NCBI GenBank assembly: GCA_003487805.1
Contig: DNNE01000217.1
Location: forward strand, 76,250-84,312
Origin: Blastocatellia bacterium
GTDB taxonomy: Bacteria > Acidobacteriota > Blastocatellia > Pyrinomonadales > Pyrinomonadaceae
Length of the DNA stretch: 8,063 nucleotides
Direction of reading: 5' to 3'
Every line of letters starts with the position of its first letter. Position 1 is the stretch's first letter. A program made the position numbers and the translations under genes. Shown here piece after piece: positions 5,846 through 8,063 of the stretch. The notes beneath the pieces are model-generated. The model made no database searches. It was not told the origin of the DNA and saw only the letters and a program-made list of their open reading frames with translations.

Positions 5846-6628
5846 GTGAAGTTAATTGTTCTGGCGGCCGGTTACGCAACGCGCCTGCATCCGCTGACGC
5901 TGAATCAGCCGAAGCCGCTGCTCGCAGTCGCAGGCAAGCCGATGATCGAGCACGTCCTGGATAATTTGAAGCCGGTCAAAGAGATCGACCACATCTACGT
6001 GGTCACGAATGCGAAGTTTATCGGACACTGTCAGAGCTGGGCCGATGCCTATGGGACCACAAACCCTCGCGCCGGCATCACGATCGTGGACGATCACTCG
6101 ACTGACGATTCAAACAAACTCGGGGCGATCGGCGACCTGAATCTCGTCCTTAGCGAGGCGCAGATCGCTGATGACCTGATAGTGGTTGCCGGAGACAACC
6201 TTTTCAGCCATAGCCTGGAAGAGTTCGGCGAATTTTGTCGAAAGAAAAATGCACCGGTCCTGGCCGTCTACGATGTCGGTGACCTGGAGCAGATCAAAAA
6301 GTACAACGCGATCGAGATCGATGAAAACGATCGCATCACATTTTTTGAAGAGAAGCCTGCGCATCCAAAAAGCACGCTGACGGGCATCGCTTTGTACTAT
6401 TATCCAAGGTTCGTCTTGCCGCTGATCAAGCAGTACATCGCTGAAGGAAATAATCCAGATCAGCCGGGCCGTCTGGTGCAATGGCTTTATCCGCGAATTC
6501 CGTTTTACGTTTGGCGCGTGCCTGGGATTTGGTACGACGTTGGCTCGAAAGAAACTTTGGAGGAAGCAAACCGGATCTTTTCGCATCCGGATTTGCTGAA
6601 AAAAGTAGAGGACCAGATCAATGCTTGA
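5846..6628 (+). CDS. Sugar-phosphate nucleotidyltransferase
   Basis: Belongs to the NTP-transferase superfamily related to glucose-1-phosphate thymidylyl- and uridylyltransferases, which join a sugar phosphate to a nucleoside triphosphate to make an activated sugar for cell-wall or polysaccharide synthesis. The 260 residues show the signature LAAGYATRLHPLT (6-18), the PKPLL loop (22-26) with Lys23, the metal and nucleotide motif AGDN (115-118) with Asp117, EEKP (168-171), and a C-terminal WYDVGSKETL (229-238) with a second metal-binding Asp231. It is about the short, catalytic-domain-only length, without a left-handed beta-helix. The sugar and nucleotide cannot be read from the sequence. Start GTG at 5846 has GGGAGG four bases upstream; the ATG two bases earlier is out of frame and stops at once. 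It overlaps serS by 8 bases. Confidence 0.88.
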   Translation: MKLIVLAAGYATRLHPLTLNQPKPLLAVAGKPMIEHVLDNLKPVKEIDHIYVVTNAKFIGHCQSWADAYGTTNPRAGITIVDDHSTDDSNKLGAIGDLNLVLSEAQIADDLIVVAGDNLFSHSLEEFGEFCRKKNAPVLAVYDVGDLEQIKKYNAIEIDENDRITFFEEKPAHPKSTLTGIALYYYPRFVLPLIKQYIAEGNNPDQPGRLVQWLYPRIPFYVWRVPGIWYDVGSKETLEEANRIFSHPDLLKKVEDQINA

Positions 6629-7910
6629 TCTGAATTACGTTAGAGAGAACCTTGACGCCGTGCGCGCCGCTTTGGAAAAGCGCCACATGCCGGCCGGCGC
6701 CACGGACGATTTTGCGCGCGCGGATGAAGAGCGGCGCCGGATAATCGCCGAATCCGATCGGCTCAATGCTGAGCGCAACAGCGCCAGCCGCGAAATTGGC
6801 GCGCTGATGAAAGAAGGGAAGCGGGATGAGGCGGACGCCCGGCGCAAGGCTGTCGGAAATCTGAAGGATCAAATTGCCGAACTGGATCAGAAACGCGATC
6901 AGGCTGAAGCGTGCATGCGCGAATTGCTTTCGACGCTGCCTAACATGCCTCACGAGAGCGTTCCCGTTGGTCACGATGAATCCGCGAATGTCGAAATTCG
7001 TCGCTGGGGCGCGAAACCGGAATTGGATTTCGAGCCAAAGGACCACGTTGATCTCGGAACTGCCCTCGGGATTCTGGATCTGGAGCGCGCCACGAAGATC
7101 ACCGGTGCACGCTTCGCGATTCTCAACGGCGCCGGCGCCCGGTTGGAGCGCGCGCTAATCAATTTTATGTTGGAACTGCACACGAGTGAACATGGCTACC
7201 AGGAAACTCTGCCCCCGTTCATCGTCAATCGAGACTCGCTTTTCGGGACGGGCCAGTTACCAAAATTCGAACAGGATCTTTTCAAGTTAGAGGACGAGCG
7301 CGGTTTCTATCTGGTGCCGACGGCGGAGGTTCCAGTGACGAATTATTATCGCGAGGAAATTCTCGATGCCTCGCAGTTGCCGATGAAGTGGGCCGCCTAC
7401 ACACCGTGCTTCCGATCAGAGGCCGGCAGTTACGGCAAAGACACGCGCGGCGTGATCCGCCAGCATCAGTTTGAAAAAATTGAGTTAGTGAAGTACTCGC
7501 TGCCGGAAAATTCTTATGACGAACTCGAGTCGTTGACGCGTAACGCCGAAAGAGTCTTGCAGTTGCTGGGCCTTCACTATCGCGTGGTGACGCTATCCAC
7601 CGGCGATCTCGGATTCAGCAACGCGAAGACCTACGACATCGAAGTTTGGCTGCCTTCGCAGAACGCTTTTCGCGAAATTTCTTCCTGTTCGAACTACGAA
7701 GCGTTCCAGGCACGACGCGCGAACATTCGCTTTCGTCGCGCCGGCGGCGGCAAGCCTGAATTCGTGCATACATTAAATGGATCGGCTCTCGCAGTCGGTC
7801 GTACCTGGCTCGCGGTGCTTGAGAATTTTCAGCAAGCAGACGGCTCGATTGTCGTCCCCGAAGTTCTGCGCCCTTACCTGAACGGAATGGATCTGATAAA
7901 CCGGGCCTGA
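6621..7910 (+). CDS. serS: Seryl-tRNA synthetase
   Basis: Charges tRNA-Ser, and tRNA-Sec where present, with serine in the cytosol using ATP. The 429-residue class II synthetase has the usual bacterial length. An N-terminal antiparallel coiled coil (about 28-105) reaches the long variable arm of the tRNA. The catalytic domain carries the TAE serine motif (234-236), motif 2 with Arg265 in CFRSEAG (263-269), Glu285 in QFEKIE, and motif 3 at 386-419 with Arg394 in ALAVGRT. The start ATG at 6621 lies inside the end of the preceding gene, and AGAGGA (6607-6612) eight bases upstream is a good ribosome site. The 8-base overlap makes coupled translation with the nucleotidyltransferase likely. No T-box or other leader element is visible upstream. 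No clear terminator follows. Confidence 0.98.
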   Translation: MLDLNYVRENLDAVRAALEKRHMPAGATDDFARADEERRRIIAESDRLNAERNSASREIGALMKEGKRDEADARRKAVGNLKDQIAELDQKRDQAEACMRELLSTLPNMPHESVPVGHDESANVEIRRWGAKPELDFEPKDHVDLGTALGILDLERATKITGARFAILNGAGARLERALINFMLELHTSEHGYQETLPPFIVNRDSLFGTGQLPKFEQDLFKLEDERGFYLVPTAEVPVTNYYREEILDASQLPMKWAAYTPCFRSEAGSYGKDTRGVIRQHQFEKIELVKYSLPENSYDELESLTRNAERVLQLLGLHYRVVTLSTGDLGFSNAKTYDIEVWLPSQNAFREISSCSNYEAFQARRANIRFRRAGGGKPEFVHTLNGSALAVGRTWLAVLENFQQADGSIVVPEVLRPYLNGMDLINRA

Positions 7911-7968
7911 GTCGTGCGGCTTTCCACAAAGTCGATCAATCGAATCAGCAAAGGTTACAGAACCGCGA

Positions 7969-8063
7969 GCGGTAGCGAGCGGGATCAGGAAGCTGCCAGA
8001 GTTAATCAGCTAATAAACTGCGTGCTTTAAAGAAAGTAGTGTCTTGATCCCGCTCGCTACCGC
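7969..8063. repeat. 19-base perfect inverted repeat at right end
   Basis: GCGGTAGCGAGCGGGATCA (7969-7987) recurs in reverse complement at 8045-8063, enclosing 57 bases. The left arm holds the internal repeat GCGAGCGG (7965-7972), partly repeated as GCGAGCGG at 7976-7983. The window stops at the arm, so the element may extend further. The form fits a paired REP-like or small non-autonomous element. There is no coding sequence between the arms and no T run, so it is not an obvious terminator for serS. Confidence 0.75.

Noticed and set aside
1..8063. CRISPR array, tRNA or rRNA genes, prophage or insertion-sequence genes
   Set aside because: No spaced direct repeats, cloverleaf tRNA, rRNA motifs or transposase and integrase motifs are visible in the window.

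Overview
The window carries five confident protein genes, GC-rich and tightly packed, of a Gram-negative-type bacterium. Layout: secA (388-3156, +), an uncharacterised helical-repeat protein (3219-4418, +), a 484-base gap, a FabG-type short-chain reductase (4903-5661, -), a sugar-nucleotidyltransferase-like protein (5846-6628, +) and serS (6621-7910, +). The mix of genes, the codon use, the dispersed GC-rich palindromes at both ends and the degenerate 7-base repeats fit an acidobacterium of the Blastocatellia type. That assignment is inference from general resemblance; no rRNA or marker phylogeny is available here.

Left part (1-3218): the window opens with a nested palindromic repeat (3-58), followed by about 300 bases without a gene and a well-formed sigma70-type promoter (TTGATT, 17 bases, TACAAT; 303-331) serving secA. 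SecA is full length with all ATPase motifs and a C-terminal zinc-binding tail. The gene after it lies 62 bases downstream on the same strand with no visible terminator between, so the two may be co-transcribed. Its product looks like an alpha-solenoid built of degenerate helical repeats, with a basic, better-patterned C-terminal third; no function can be assigned.

Middle part (4419-4902): this gap is the least explained stretch and the most interesting. It holds a hairpin just after the solenoid gene, three TGTC repeats with an AT-rich tract, a promoter-like pair (TTGACC, 17 bases, TACCTT; 4476-4504), about 200 bases of transcribed-looking sequence with small overlapping reading frames, and a strong stem-loop with a T-rich tail (4721-4767). 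Together these look like a self-contained small transcription unit, either a small RNA or a micro-protein gene. After it come two blocks of degenerate heptamer repeats.

Right part (4903-8063): fabG is read leftward and diverges across 184 bases from a rightward pair, the nucleotidyltransferase and serS, which overlap by 8 bases and are probably translated in a coupled way. The window ends in a perfect 19-base inverted repeat (7969-7987 and 8045-8063) typical of dispersed intergenic elements. Apart from the solenoid protein and the small unit in the middle gap, the genes are housekeeping: protein export, fatty acid synthesis, sugar-nucleotide chemistry and tRNA charging.
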